Positions 8,067-16,242 of a stretch of 64,000 bases of DNA are shown here, in pieces. The translations under genes were made by a program, and so were the position numbers. Each line of letters starts with the position of its first letter. Within the stretch, counting starts at the first letter, position 1. Source of the stretch: Alcanivorax limicola (GTDB lineage: Bacteria; Pseudomonadota; Gammaproteobacteria; Pseudomonadales; Alcanivoracaceae); contig NZ_JAIOUB010000001.1 in the NCBI RefSeq assembly GCF_019931215.1, forward strand, positions 248,001 to 312,000, in the 5' to 3' direction. The notes under the pieces were generated by a model. That model was not told the origin of the DNA. It did not search any database and saw nothing but the letters and a program-made list of their open reading frames with translations.

Positions 8067-9458
8067 TTACAGCAGTTGATCCAGCAGATAGTAGAGCAGG
8101 TTGAACGGTTTTTGCCGGTCAATCTGCGTATCCGTTTCGGAAGCCTGCATCACCGCACCGGTGCCCTCCATGACGTTGGCAACAAAGTGATTCAGTTCCA
8201 GCCCCTGTTCCTGAATGTCCGAGTTGGCAAACTCGATGATGCTGGTGCAGTGGCTCTCATTCACGGCGCGGTAGCGTGGCAGGTAGTAACCCACGTTATC
8301 CAGGCCAGCAAGGTCAGACTCCAGGCGAGCGGTATCGGCATGCCAGCGTTGCAGTATCAGTGCTTCCCGCACCGCCGGGTCCGGTTCATCTGCGATCTCA
8401 TCGAAGAACCGTTCGTAGGAATAGGACGAATAGTTCATATCATCCCAGAAATGGGTGTGGCCCATACGATCACCCGGTAGCGCGGCGGAGAGGGCGGGGT
8501 AGAGGGTGCCCAGATCGTCCAGATCAAGCAGCGGCAATTCGCTGGCGATGTAGTCCAGTGGCCCGTTGGGCGCATCCAGCCCCCAGGCGGAGCGAATGTG
8601 CTGTTGCAACGGCAGCGACGGGTATTGCGCCGGATCGCCGTTTGCGGGCGCCGTGAAAACCGGCCCGGAATCATTGATCAGATAGCTGCGCGTGGGGGCG
8701 AGATCCCGGCGTGTCGTGTAGTAGTTGGTAAAGCTCCCGGCACCGCCGGCACTGCAGCCGGTAGCCAGCATCTGCCCTGAACGTTGCAGGTTGTCCTTCA
8801 GCCAGGCAATGGTGGCGCGGGTGTTGCGAATACCGTTGTGATGCCAGACCAGGGGCTCAGCGTCACCTGTGGGGTCGTCATAGACCGCGACGGTATCACC
8901 GGAATAGATATCGCCGGTGCAGTAGGGCACGTACACCATGTTCCAGTTCTGCGTCTTGACGCGGGTCCAGGGATGGGCCCGCACGACAAACGGACTGACC
9001 AGGCTGGCGCCAGGGTTCAGCAGGCTCATGTAGTCGTCGGGGATGCCATCCGGGTTGCGGGCACCACGAATGCCGAAGTCACCGCTGCAACTCTCATAGT
9101 CCCAGCAGGCACCGCCGCCTTCAAAATAGACGATGGTGTTGCTGGTGTTGGGCACCCGGTTGACGAAAAACTTGTAGGGCGAGCCATTGCCACAGACGGC
9201 ACCGGTTTCCGGCGCAAGCTCGATGGTTTGCCAGGCGTAATAGTTGCCGGGGGTGAAGTTGTCATAGCCTTGCGGGTTGCTGATCAACGGATAAGGGCCT
9301 TGTTGATCTGCTTCAGTGACAGGATTGTCGGGCGCTGGTGGGCTTACCAGGTTCAGTAGCGTGCGAAACGCGCTGTAGTCGCCGAGTTCGGCAGAAGCCG
9401 TCGGTGCAAGCAGCGTGGTTGCCAGGGCAATGGCAAGTGTTGCAGCATGGTTTTTCAT
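8067..9458 (-). CDS. secreted pectinacetylesterase-family serine hydrolase
   Basis: 463-residue protein with a Sec signal peptide ending in ASA (about residue 23). The pectinacetylesterase/Notum-type fold is indicated by the oxyanion segment YFEGGGACWDYESC, by YCTGDIYSGD, and by the nucleophile elbow GCSAGG, with the usual Cys-rich spacing. Such enzymes are carboxylesterases on acetylated polysaccharides or, in some members, on lipid esters. The substrate here is unknown, and in a lipid-degrading organism an extracellular esterase role is equally possible. AAGGAGAG precedes the ATG. It is convergent with the helical exported protein. The family call is good. Confidence 0.82.
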   Translation of the reverse strand: MKNHAATLAIALATTLLAPTASAELGDYSAFRTLLNLVSPPAPDNPVTEADQQGPYPLISNPQGYDNFTPGNYYAWQTIELAPETGAVCGNGSPYKFFVNRVPNTSNTIVYFEGGGACWDYESCSGDFGIRGARNPDGIPDDYMSLLNPGASLVSPFVVRAHPWTRVKTQNWNMVYVPYCTGDIYSGDTVAVYDDPTGDAEPLVWHHNGIRNTRATIAWLKDNLQRSGQMLATGCSAGGAGSFTNYYTTRRDLAPTRSYLINDSGPVFTAPANGDPAQYPSLPLQQHIRSAWGLDAPNGPLDYIASELPLLDLDDLGTLYPALSAALPGDRMGHTHFWDDMNYSSYSYERFFDEIADEPDPAVREALILQRWHADTARLESDLAGLDNVGYYLPRYRAVNESHCTSIIEFANSDIQEQGLELNHFVANVMEGTGAVMQASETDTQIDRQKPFNLLYYLLDQLL

Positions 9459-9816
9459 GATTCTCTCTCCTTGATTATTATTCCCGTTTTATTAACCAGG
9501 TAATATTTTTCGAGCAGGTAATAGTGCAACCGCCGCGGCCGTTGTGACCTGCGACAGACCCCCTGAGTACGGCTGGGAAACAGAGAAGAGATGACGCTGA
9601 TAAAGGAATCACTACAAGCAGTAGTCATCTGGTTCCAGCCTAGAGAATCAGGGCCTTTCCAGCAATTGGTACTATAGACCCAATTATTATATGCAAAGCA
9701 TGAAGCGTGCGATTTTTTTCACGGTTTCTGTGTTGAGTGGGTGTGATTAAGCTTATTTTCGTGATGGCAATATGCCATTATAAAAGGCGAAATTTAATTT
9801 TAGTGCGCAGAATAAT
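9459..9816. other. AT-richer intergenic region between divergent genes
   Basis: 358 bp without a credible gene, clearly lower in GC than its flanks. It must contain the promoters of the secreted hydrolase (leftward) and the acyltransferase (rightward). A dyad AATTGG-10 bases-CCAATT lies at 9664-9685 over an ACTATAGA box, and a small palindrome TGGCA-ATA-TGCCA at about 9766-9778 precedes a TTATAA box near 9779. I could not settle on one -35/-10 pair. Confidence 0.45.
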
Positions 9817-10509
9817 ATGAACCATGAAGTGCGTAACGCTGATGTGGATCCGGTCTCGGACGTGGTGATTGGCAAGGCGGTCCCGCGCCGCGGCAATGCC
9901 TTCAGCCGCCTTCTTGGCCGAATCATTCTCCGACTGATCGGCTGGCGCATTACCGGCCACTTCCCGGATGTGCCCAAAGCGGTAGTGATCGGTGCGCCGC
10001 ACAGCTCCAATTGGGACGGCCTGGTGGCGGCGGGGGTGGTGTTGGCATTGCAGGTGCGCATCGGTCTGATGGCCAAGGAGACATTGTTCCGTTGGCCGTT
10101 TGCCAGAGTGTTGCGCTGGCTTGGGGGTATTCCCATTCACCGGGACAGCGCGCGCGGCGTGGTCGATCAGTCTGTGGATCGGTTTCGGGAGCGCGAAAAG
10201 CTGTTTCTGGGCATCGCGCCGGAAGGAACGCGTACCGCCGCCGAGCAGTGGCGCACCGGCTTCTACATGATTGCGTCCCGAGCCCGCGTGCCGGTGATTG
10301 TTGCCGTGCTGGATTATGGACGGCGCGAACTGCGTTTTGCCGATGTGCTCTATCCGGGCGAGGATTATTCCGCCGCCGAGATGGGGGCCGATATGCAACG
10401 CATCCTCGGTCACTACCGCGGGGTGGTGCCGCGACGTCCGGAGCGGTTGTCGCTGCCATTGCGCACACCTGAGAATAATGCTGATATAACGCGGCACAAG
10501 ACTGATTGA
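9817..10509 (+). CDS. lysophospholipid acyltransferase family protein (PlsC-like)
   Basis: 230-residue acyltransferase of the PlsC/LPLAT superfamily. The catalytic HX4D box is HSSNWD (His62 to Asp67), and the substrate-binding block is APEGTR (Glu136). The first 30 residues are soluble, followed by an amphipathic or membrane-associated helix (ILRLIGWRITG). The probable reaction is transfer of an acyl group from acyl-CoA or acyl-ACP to a lysophospholipid or related acceptor at the inner membrane. The short form and the EGTR version resemble the small 1-acylglycerol-3-phosphate acyltransferase-like proteins rather than canonical PlsC. The acyl-CoA-binding protein gene lies 56 bp downstream on the same strand, which fits use of acyl-CoA. 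The exact acceptor is unknown. Confidence 0.85.
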   Translation: MNHEVRNADVDPVSDVVIGKAVPRRGNAFSRLLGRIILRLIGWRITGHFPDVPKAVVIGAPHSSNWDGLVAAGVVLALQVRIGLMAKETLFRWPFARVLRWLGGIPIHRDSARGVVDQSVDRFREREKLFLGIAPEGTRTAAEQWRTGFYMIASRARVPVIVAVLDYGRRELRFADVLYPGEDYSAAEMGADMQRILGHYRGVVPRRPERLSLPLRTPENNADITRHKTD

Positions 10510-10565
10510 ATGATTCAGATCATGTCAGGCCATCATCGTCAGGCCACCATCACAGGAGCGACAGC

Positions 10566-10829
10566 ATGACAGACAAGCAGGCTTTTGATCAGGCACAACT
10601 GGACGTCAAGACACTGACCAAGCGTCCCGGCAACGACGATATGCTGTTTCTGTATTCGCATTACAAGCAGGGTGCCAGCGGCGATGTGTCAGGAAAACGG
10701 CCGGGTATGCTGGATATGGTCGGTCGCGCCAAATATGACGCCTGGGCCAAGCTCAAGGGCATGTCCCGGGAGCAGGCGATGCAGAAGTACATCGACAAGG
10801 TTGCGGCGCTGCTGAAAACCCACAAGTAG
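10566..10829 (+). CDS. acyl-CoA-binding protein (ACBP)
   Basis: 87-residue four-helix protein matching the eukaryote-like ACBP family. Diagnostic residues are in LFLYSHYKQGASGDVSGKRPG (the YxxYKQ acyl-CoA contact), followed by KYDAWAKLKGMSREQAMQKYIDKV. It binds long-chain acyl-CoA in the cytosol, buffering and delivering it to enzymes. The ATG at 10566 is preferred over an in-frame start 60 bases upstream because CAGGAGCG lies just before it and the protein then has the standard ACBP length. ACBP is patchily distributed in bacteria. Pairing with an acyltransferase gene suggests acyl-CoA channelling to lipid synthesis. Confidence 0.93.
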   Translation: MTDKQAFDQAQLDVKTLTKRPGNDDMLFLYSHYKQGASGDVSGKRPGMLDMVGRAKYDAWAKLKGMSREQAMQKYIDKVAALLKTHK

Positions 10830-10831
10830 CA

Positions 10832-10865
10832 GGTCCGGCCGAAACAGACCAGGCCAGGCCGGACC
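10832..10865. terminator. hairpin between convergent ACBP and MerR genes
   Basis: GGTCCGGCC (10832-10840) and GGCCGGACC (10857-10865) form a perfect 9-bp stem with a 16-base loop, placed exactly between the two convergent stop codons. No U-tract is present. It is probably a bidirectional transcript-end structure. Confidence 0.55.
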
Positions 10866-10868
10866 GGA

Positions 10869-11729
10869 TTACCGGGGCGTGTCCTGGCTTTCCTGCTCTT
10901 CCAGATGGGTGAGCACATTGGCCAGCCGGTCCACCAGAATCTTGTTGATCGACTTGTCCAGAATGCGTGCCAGCTCGGCGCTGACGACCATGTCCGCGAT
11001 AGGGCGCACGCGCTGGATGAAATGCGCCAGTTTGGCGATATCCTCACCACGGGGCAGGTCCTTGTCGCCATATTTGGCGTCCACCAGGTGGGTGACCACC
11101 AGCCGCACGAAGCCATCGGCAATGCGGTCCACCTCGGAGCGTACGGAGTTCACCTCATCCAGCAACGCATCCAGCGGGATGCCAGCCTCTACCAGTTCGC
11201 GGCCGGCATTCAGAATGCGCGGGCTGGGAACACGCAGGCGATCACCCTCGGGCATCATGTAGCCCAGATTGACGGCCTTGAGCAGCACCTCCTGGGTTAG
11301 TTGATCGCCAAAGGATTCCAGCAACTCTTCATAGCTCATGTAGGAGGGCGCTTCGTCACTCCACGGGCTTGTGACGACGACTTCCAGCCCGAGAATGTCA
11401 TTGAGGTCGCGCCCCTGTTCCCAGGCGGTGAGCAGATCGCGGATATTGGCCAGGGTAAAACCGCGATTGAGCAGCTGCCCGATGATTTTCAGGCGCGCCA
11501 GATGCACATCGGAGTAGATGCCGGTGCGGCCGCGTTTTTCTGGCGGCGGCAGCAGACCACGATCCTGATAGGCGCGCACGTTACGCACCGTCGTGCTGGC
11601 CTCACGGGCCAGCGCATCAATGGTGAATTCCTTGTGCCCGGACGTTTCCACGGGCACGTCTGCGCCTTGCCGTGTGTATTTACGCAGGCTTTGCAGAATG
11701 GCGGACGGTGTCAGCTGGGTAGGTTTCAT
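10869..11729 (-). CDS. MerR family transcriptional regulator
   Basis: 286-residue regulator. A MerR winged helix-turn-helix lies at about residues 33-100 (FTIDALAREASTTVRNVRAYQDRGLLPPPEKRGRTG, with the typical RAYQDRGLL). A roughly 180-residue helical C-terminal domain lacks metal-binding Cys pairs and ends in an acidic helix. Its ligand and target are unknown. It lies 69 bp downstream of selD on the same strand but is probably separately transcribed: TATCAT at 11742-11737 sits 7 bases before the ATG and no Shine-Dalgarno is visible. That arrangement would give a leaderless mRNA. Confidence 0.85.
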   Translation of the reverse strand: MKPTQLTPSAILQSLRKYTRQGADVPVETSGHKEFTIDALAREASTTVRNVRAYQDRGLLPPPEKRGRTGIYSDVHLARLKIIGQLLNRGFTLANIRDLLTAWEQGRDLNDILGLEVVVTSPWSDEAPSYMSYEELLESFGDQLTQEVLLKAVNLGYMMPEGDRLRVPSPRILNAGRELVEAGIPLDALLDEVNSVRSEVDRIADGFVRLVVTHLVDAKYGDKDLPRGEDIAKLAHFIQRVRPIADMVVSAELARILDKSINKILVDRLANVLTHLEEQESQDTPR

Positions 11730-11798
11730 GCCAGCGATGATAGCGAGGATTGTCGTGCGGCACCACAGGCCCGGTGGGGTTGGCGATGCAAGGTGTGA

Positions 11799-14036
11799 TC
11801 ACCTCAGCAATCTTGTCTGCCCGCCATCCTCTGTACAGTGACCGATGTGCCAACAGGGGAGGCCCAGTGCGTGCAGCGCCGCGATACAGGCAAGGTGTTG
11901 CGCTGCCGGAACGCTGGCCAGCAACCCGCCACTGGTTTGCGGGTCAGTCAGGGCCGTCAGTAGTGGATGTCCCGCGACACCCGGCGCCAGATGGCAGCGG
12001 GACAGCACCACATCATTGGCCGGTTTCAGGCTGCTGCCGATGCCTTGCCCGGCCAGCGTGATGGCGCCGGGCAGCACGGGCAGTGCACTCAGGGTCAGGT
12101 TGGCGCCGACCTGGCTCTTGTCCAGCATCTCCAGCAAATGACCCAGCAGACCGAAGCCGGTGACGTCGGTACAGGCGGTAGCGCCGTGCTGCGCAAACAC
12201 ACCGGCGGCCGGGCCGTGATTCGCCAGCATGCTTTCCAGCGCAGCATCCAGCCAGGGGCCCTTGCAGCGCTGGCGCATCTGCGCCGCCAGCAGAATGCCG
12301 GTGCCGAGGGGTTTGGTCAGCAGCAGCACATCGCCCGGGCGTGCCCCTTTTTTGTGCAACAGCTTCGCGGGATCGGCGCTGCCATTGACGGCGAAACCGG
12401 CGGCCATCTGCGGGCCCTCGATGGTGTGGCCACCCAGCAGGCTGCAATGGCTCTCCTGCAACGCACTCAAGGCGCCCTGCATCAATTGCCGCAGATCCCG
12501 TTGCTGCAGGCGCGGATGATTGTGGGCAATACTGACGGTGGCCAGAGCGGAGTGCGGCGTGGCATTCATGGCGTGCAGATCGCTCAGTGAATGCAAGGTG
12601 GCAATGCGGCCGAACAGCCAGGGTTCGTCGATAAAGGCCGGGAAATAGTCCTGGCTCTGTACCAGCAGCTGCCGGGCCGGCCAGCGCACCAGTGCCGCAT
12701 CGTCGCCGCTGCGGAAATCAGTCAGCACCTCGTCCCGGGGATAGCCCTCAAGGCCTTCAAGCGCGTGGCGCAGGGCGTCCGGTCCGAGTTTGGCGCCACA
12801 GCCCTGGCAATGCATGGCCGCCGTGCCGTCGGTCTCCCTGGTGGCCATCGTTTGCCTGGCCGGCAGATCGCTGAAGAGACGCATGAAATTTCGGTCTATG
12901 CGGTTTTTCCAATGCCATACCCAGGCGCCGCTCGCACTCAATCCGCCCCGGCTGGCCACGGCGAAGGGGCGTTCTGTCGAGAGCCCTGTCGAGAGCCCTG
13001 CCGAGAGCAAGGACAGAAAGCGCCGCTGCGGCGTGTAGTTGCGACAGGCTTTTTGAAAGTGCTCAGGGCCGCGTTCCGCAAAGGTCGCGAGATTGTGCGC
13101 CAGCACCGGTGCCTGCCTTACCGCATAGACGCCGGCGCGAGGCAATTGCAGTCCCTCCAGCCAGGCACAGTCCCCGGCGGCGAAAACCGCCTTGTGGTGC
13201 AGGCTCTGCAGGTTTCTGCCGACCCGCACGAAGCCCTGTTCGGTGACGGCCAGGCCGGACGCTGCAAGCCATGGCGCACCGCAGGCACCGGTGCACCACA
13301 GCAGGAAGTCGAAAGCCTCGCTGCCGCCGTTGTCATCCGTCAGTTGGTGCGCGTCCACGCGGGCAACATTGAAGTGACTCAACACTCGCACGCCAGCATG
13401 GGCCAGTTCTCGGGCCATGGCCTGGCGCGCCCTGGACGGGTAGCCCGGCAGCAGCTGGCCGCCGCTGACCAGCGTCAGGCTGGCGCGGATCTGTTCGCGA
13501 CTCAGCGCCCGGGCTATGGCCAGTATCATCTCGGTGCCACCGGCACCGGCGCCCACCACACAGATGCGCGCCTGTTGCTGCGGCTGTTGACGCAGGCGTG
13601 TCAGCAAGGCGTCCCAGCGTTGGCGAAAACTGCTGACCGGTTTGACTGGCACCGCATGCGTGCGCGCACCGGGCACGCTGTCCAGATCAGGGGTGCTGCC
13701 GATATCCAGACTCAGCATGTCGTAGTGAAGCGGTGCGCCATGGGCGAGGGTTAGCTGACGATGGTCGGCATCCAGCGCGACAACACGATCCCGGACAAAG
13801 CGCACGTCGGCCCATTGGCACAGCCTGCGCAGATCAATGTGCGTCTCTTCCTCGGTGTAATGGCCCGCCACCAGCCCCGGTAGCATGCCGGAGTAGGGCG
13901 TCAGGCTGTCTGGCGACACCAGCGTGATACGCGTGTTGGCCAGCGGGCGCATCCCCAGGCGGCGCAGCACCAGCGCATGGCTGTGGCCGCCACCGATCAG
14001 CAGCAGATCCTGGCTGGCGCCGTCGTGATGGTTCAT
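11799..14036 (-). CDS. selD: bifunctional FAD-dependent NAD(P)-type oxidoreductase / selenide, water dikinase SelD
   Basis: 745-residue two-domain protein. Residues about 8-390 form a pyridine nucleotide-disulfide/NDH-2-like FAD oxidoreductase: the dinucleotide motif LLIGGGHSHALVL, a second site VVGAGAGGTEM, and the FAD-ribityl segment VFAAGDCA. Residues about 400-745 are SelD, which makes selenophosphate from selenide and ATP. The active-site Cys/Lys motif CQGCGAK is at 410-416, with downstream TDVTGFGLLGHL and TDPQTSGGLL. The SelD part has full length for the family. This fused form is known in proteobacteria; the oxidoreductase half may supply reduced selenium. A 12-base unit repeated three times (12970-13010) encodes a GLST-type repeat. 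It overlaps the permease gene by 4 bases. Confidence 0.93.
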   Translation of the reverse strand: MNHHDGASQDLLLIGGGHSHALVLRRLGMRPLANTRITLVSPDSLTPYSGMLPGLVAGHYTEEETHIDLRRLCQWADVRFVRDRVVALDADHRQLTLAHGAPLHYDMLSLDIGSTPDLDSVPGARTHAVPVKPVSSFRQRWDALLTRLRQQPQQQARICVVGAGAGGTEMILAIARALSREQIRASLTLVSGGQLLPGYPSRARQAMARELAHAGVRVLSHFNVARVDAHQLTDDNGGSEAFDFLLWCTGACGAPWLAASGLAVTEQGFVRVGRNLQSLHHKAVFAAGDCAWLEGLQLPRAGVYAVRQAPVLAHNLATFAERGPEHFQKACRNYTPQRRFLSLLSAGLSTGLSTERPFAVASRGGLSASGAWVWHWKNRIDRNFMRLFSDLPARQTMATRETDGTAAMHCQGCGAKLGPDALRHALEGLEGYPRDEVLTDFRSGDDAALVRWPARQLLVQSQDYFPAFIDEPWLFGRIATLHSLSDLHAMNATPHSALATVSIAHNHPRLQQRDLRQLMQGALSALQESHCSLLGGHTIEGPQMAAGFAVNGSADPAKLLHKKGARPGDVLLLTKPLGTGILLAAQMRQRCKGPWLDAALESMLANHGPAAGVFAQHGATACTDVTGFGLLGHLLEMLDKSQVGANLTLSALPVLPGAITLAGQGIGSSLKPANDVVLSRCHLAPGVAGHPLLTALTDPQTSGGLLASVPAAQHLACIAALHALGLPCWHIGHCTEDGGQTRLLR

Positions 14037-15541
14037 GGCATGGGCTCCCGTGCAAACTGGCCGCTGTTGATGGAAAGCCGCAAGTGTTGCCGCAATCGGC
14101 GGGACAGATGGTCCACCAGCAGATTCAGGGCGACGGCGAGGCCGATCAGCACCAGCGCCCGGTCAAAACGGAATTCGGCGAAGGCGGCATCCACGTAATA
14201 GCCCAGTGTCGTGATGCCGAGAATACCGAGGATTGCGGTTTCGCGCATGATGATCTCCCAGCGGTATAGCAGCAATGCCAATACATTGGGATAAATGCGC
14301 GGCAGCGTATCCCAGGCGTAGCCCTGCAATCCACGGGGGCGATCAGCACGAGCCGGCAAGTACAACGTAAAGCGGCCGGTCAGATAAGCGACGATGGCGC
14401 CGGTATGCAAGGCCAAAGCAATGATGCCGGGCAGCATGGATGGGCCCAGCAGCAGTAACAGAATAAACGCCAGCAGGAATTCCGGTGTGGTGCGCATGAT
14501 CATCAGAAACAGGTGCCCGGCGCCTCGACTGACGCGATTGCCAAACCGGGGCGACACCAGCGGGAACAGCAACAACGCCAGCACGGCAGTGGCCAGCAGT
14601 GCTGCGGTGGACAGCACGAGCGTATGCCAGAGCCCCGGCAGTCCTTGCTCCATCATCAGCCGCGCAAACCAATGCCAGAGATCTGCCAGCGAGCCGTCCC
14701 CCTTGAGCGGGGCGGGTACGATATCGCTGGTAAAGAAGCGACGCAGCGTGCCTTCTGGAGCACTGGACAAGGGCGGCGCCCACCACAGCGCCGCGCCGAG
14801 ATACACCGGCACAAGACGCCGGTGCAACCAGAAACGTAACGTGCCGATCAACAGAAAAAAGACGTACAGCACGGCGGCCCCGGCGCTGTAATCCCCCTGC
14901 CGGAACGCGGTTTCCAGATGGAAGCCCAGTGTCGGCAAACCGATAAAACCGAGGATCGCCGAGGCGCGCAGTCCGCACTCCAGACGATACGCGCCGTAGG
15001 TGCGCAGCGGCCCCATGATCAGTGGCAGGCGAGCGTAAAAAAATGTCGTCAGCCTGCCGCTGCCCTCGGGAAGCGCCAGCGCAGGGCGCTGATCTGATTC
15101 TTCCAGAAACTCACCGAACACCTTGGCAAAGATGCCGGCATAGGGAATGGCAATGGCGAGCACGCCGGTGAGCGGCGACAGGCCGGTGAGTTGCAGAAAT
15201 ATCAGCCCCCAGAAGAGTTCATGCACCGCGCGGATGACGGCACTGCCGGCGCGCACCAGGCGATGGTGCCAGAACACCGCGAGCACAAACCCGCCGGCAA
15301 TACCCAGGGCGACGCCCTGGAAGGCGAAGGCGAGTGTATTGGCCAACGCCTGCCAGATAAATTCGGTCGCGGCCAGATCCGGCGACAGGAAGCCGGTGGC
15401 AATACGCCCTATCTCAGTGCCCGGTGTGCCGGTAATAATTTCCAGATCAGCAACAACAAACGCCAGCAGCCCGGCAAGGCCGAGCCACAGGGAGGCAACG
15501 CGGAAGCGGCGGGCTGTGGTCTGCCAGCGCTGTTCAGTCAT
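14033..15541 (-). CDS. PhnE-like ABC transporter permease, fused double-domain (putative selenium-oxyanion uptake)
   Basis: About 502 residues with two tandem copies of the phosphonate/PhnE-type permease domain (about residues 50-260 and 290-490), each with several transmembrane helices and an EAA-like loop (second copy: ALLLYRWEIIMRETAILGILGITTLGYYVD). The family is annotated for phosphonate, but position between selD and selU points to selenium transport. ATG at 15541 is chosen over a GTG 12 bases upstream because GGTGGAT precedes it. The TGA overlaps the selD ATG by 4 bases, so the two are translationally coupled. Substrate assignment is inference from context. Confidence 0.82.
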   Translation of the reverse strand: MTEQRWQTTARRFRVASLWLGLAGLLAFVVADLEIITGTPGTEIGRIATGFLSPDLAATEFIWQALANTLAFAFQGVALGIAGGFVLAVFWHHRLVRAGSAVIRAVHELFWGLIFLQLTGLSPLTGVLAIAIPYAGIFAKVFGEFLEESDQRPALALPEGSGRLTTFFYARLPLIMGPLRTYGAYRLECGLRASAILGFIGLPTLGFHLETAFRQGDYSAGAAVLYVFFLLIGTLRFWLHRRLVPVYLGAALWWAPPLSSAPEGTLRRFFTSDIVPAPLKGDGSLADLWHWFARLMMEQGLPGLWHTLVLSTAALLATAVLALLLFPLVSPRFGNRVSRGAGHLFLMIMRTTPEFLLAFILLLLLGPSMLPGIIALALHTGAIVAYLTGRFTLYLPARADRPRGLQGYAWDTLPRIYPNVLALLLYRWEIIMRETAILGILGITTLGYYVDAAFAEFRFDRALVLIGLAVALNLLVDHLSRRLRQHLRLSINSGQFAREPMP

Positions 15542-15559
15542 GGCAGCATCCACCAGTGC

Positions 15560-15595
15560 TGGTACAGCTACTTATACAGCTACTGGTACAGCGCA
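15560..15595. repeat. 12-bp tandem repeat carrying in-frame stop codons
   Basis: Three 12-base units (15560-15571, 15572-15583, 15584-15595), differing at a few positions, cover the end of the ATPase gene. Read on the minus strand they give CTG-TAC-CAG-TAG, then CTG-TAT-AAG-TAG, then CTG-TAC-CAG-CAC. The last codons and stop codon of the gene were therefore duplicated in frame, leaving two successive TAG stops. Confidence 0.8.
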
Positions 15596-16242
15596 TCGAG
15601 ATCTGCCAGTGTCAGCGATGCTGCCGGTGCGTCGAGCACCAGACGGTTGTCACGCAAGCCGATGACGCGATCAAAACACTGCAGGGCGAGACTCCGGTCA
15701 TGCAGTGCGATAACAGCGCTGTCATGTTGTGCCAGCGCCTGACGCAGCAGTGCCAGCCCCTGATGCTCATCCAGACTGGAGACCGGTTCATCACCCAGCA
15801 GCACGGGGCGTTGGCTGTAGAGTGCGCGGCCCAACGCCACCCGCTGCGCCTGTCCGCCGGACAAGCGATCGACGCTGGTGCGCCATTTTTCGCTCAGGCC
15901 CAACTCTGATGCCAGGGCCTGTATCGCACGGCGCTCTGCCGGTAACGGCCACACCAGATTGGCAAGGTTGTAGAGAGTGCCATGGCGACTCAGTGCGCCC
16001 ATATAGATGTTGTGGAACACACTGAGCATGGGCACCAGCGCACCCTCTTGCGGACACCAGGCAACCTGCTGTGGTTGCTGCGCACGCAGGGCGCCAAGCA
16101 GCGTGGATTTGCCGGCGCCGGATGGGCCCAGCAAGGCGACTTTCTCACCACGCTGAATATTCAGCGTTAATTGCGTGAGCACCACCAGATTGCCCTGGCG
16201 CAGCGTGGCATCGCTGAAGTGGAACAGCCCGTCGCTGTGCAT
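15580..16242 (-). CDS. PhnC-like ABC transporter ATP-binding protein (putative selenium-oxyanion uptake)
   Basis: 220-residue ATPase with Walker A GPSGAGKST, Q-loop region WCPQEGALVP, signature LSGGQAQR, Walker B VLLGDEP and the D-loop SSLD followed by the switch His (ALHD). It is somewhat shorter than PhnC (about 250-260 residues) because the C-terminus is trimmed; the gene ends inside a 12-base tandem repeat. Start and stop fuse with its neighbours: its ATG shares a base with the stop of the binding-protein gene. Together with the binding protein and permease it forms a complete importer. Selenium as substrate is inferred from flanking selU and selD. Confidence 0.85.
   Translation of the reverse strand: MHSDGLFHFSDATLRQGNLVVLTQLTLNIQRGEKVALLGPSGAGKSTLLGALRAQQPQQVAWCPQEGALVPMLSVFHNIYMGALSRHGTLYNLANLVWPLPAERRAIQALASELGLSEKWRTSVDRLSGGQAQRVALGRALYSQRPVLLGDEPVSSLDEHQGLALLRQALAQHDSAVIALHDRSLALQCFDRVIGLRDNRLVLDAPAASLTLADLDALYQ

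Noticed and set aside
9664-9685. AATTGG/CCAATT dyad as a strong operator
   Set aside because: Arms are only 6 bases in AT-rich DNA, so chance is likely; noted under the intergenic region only.
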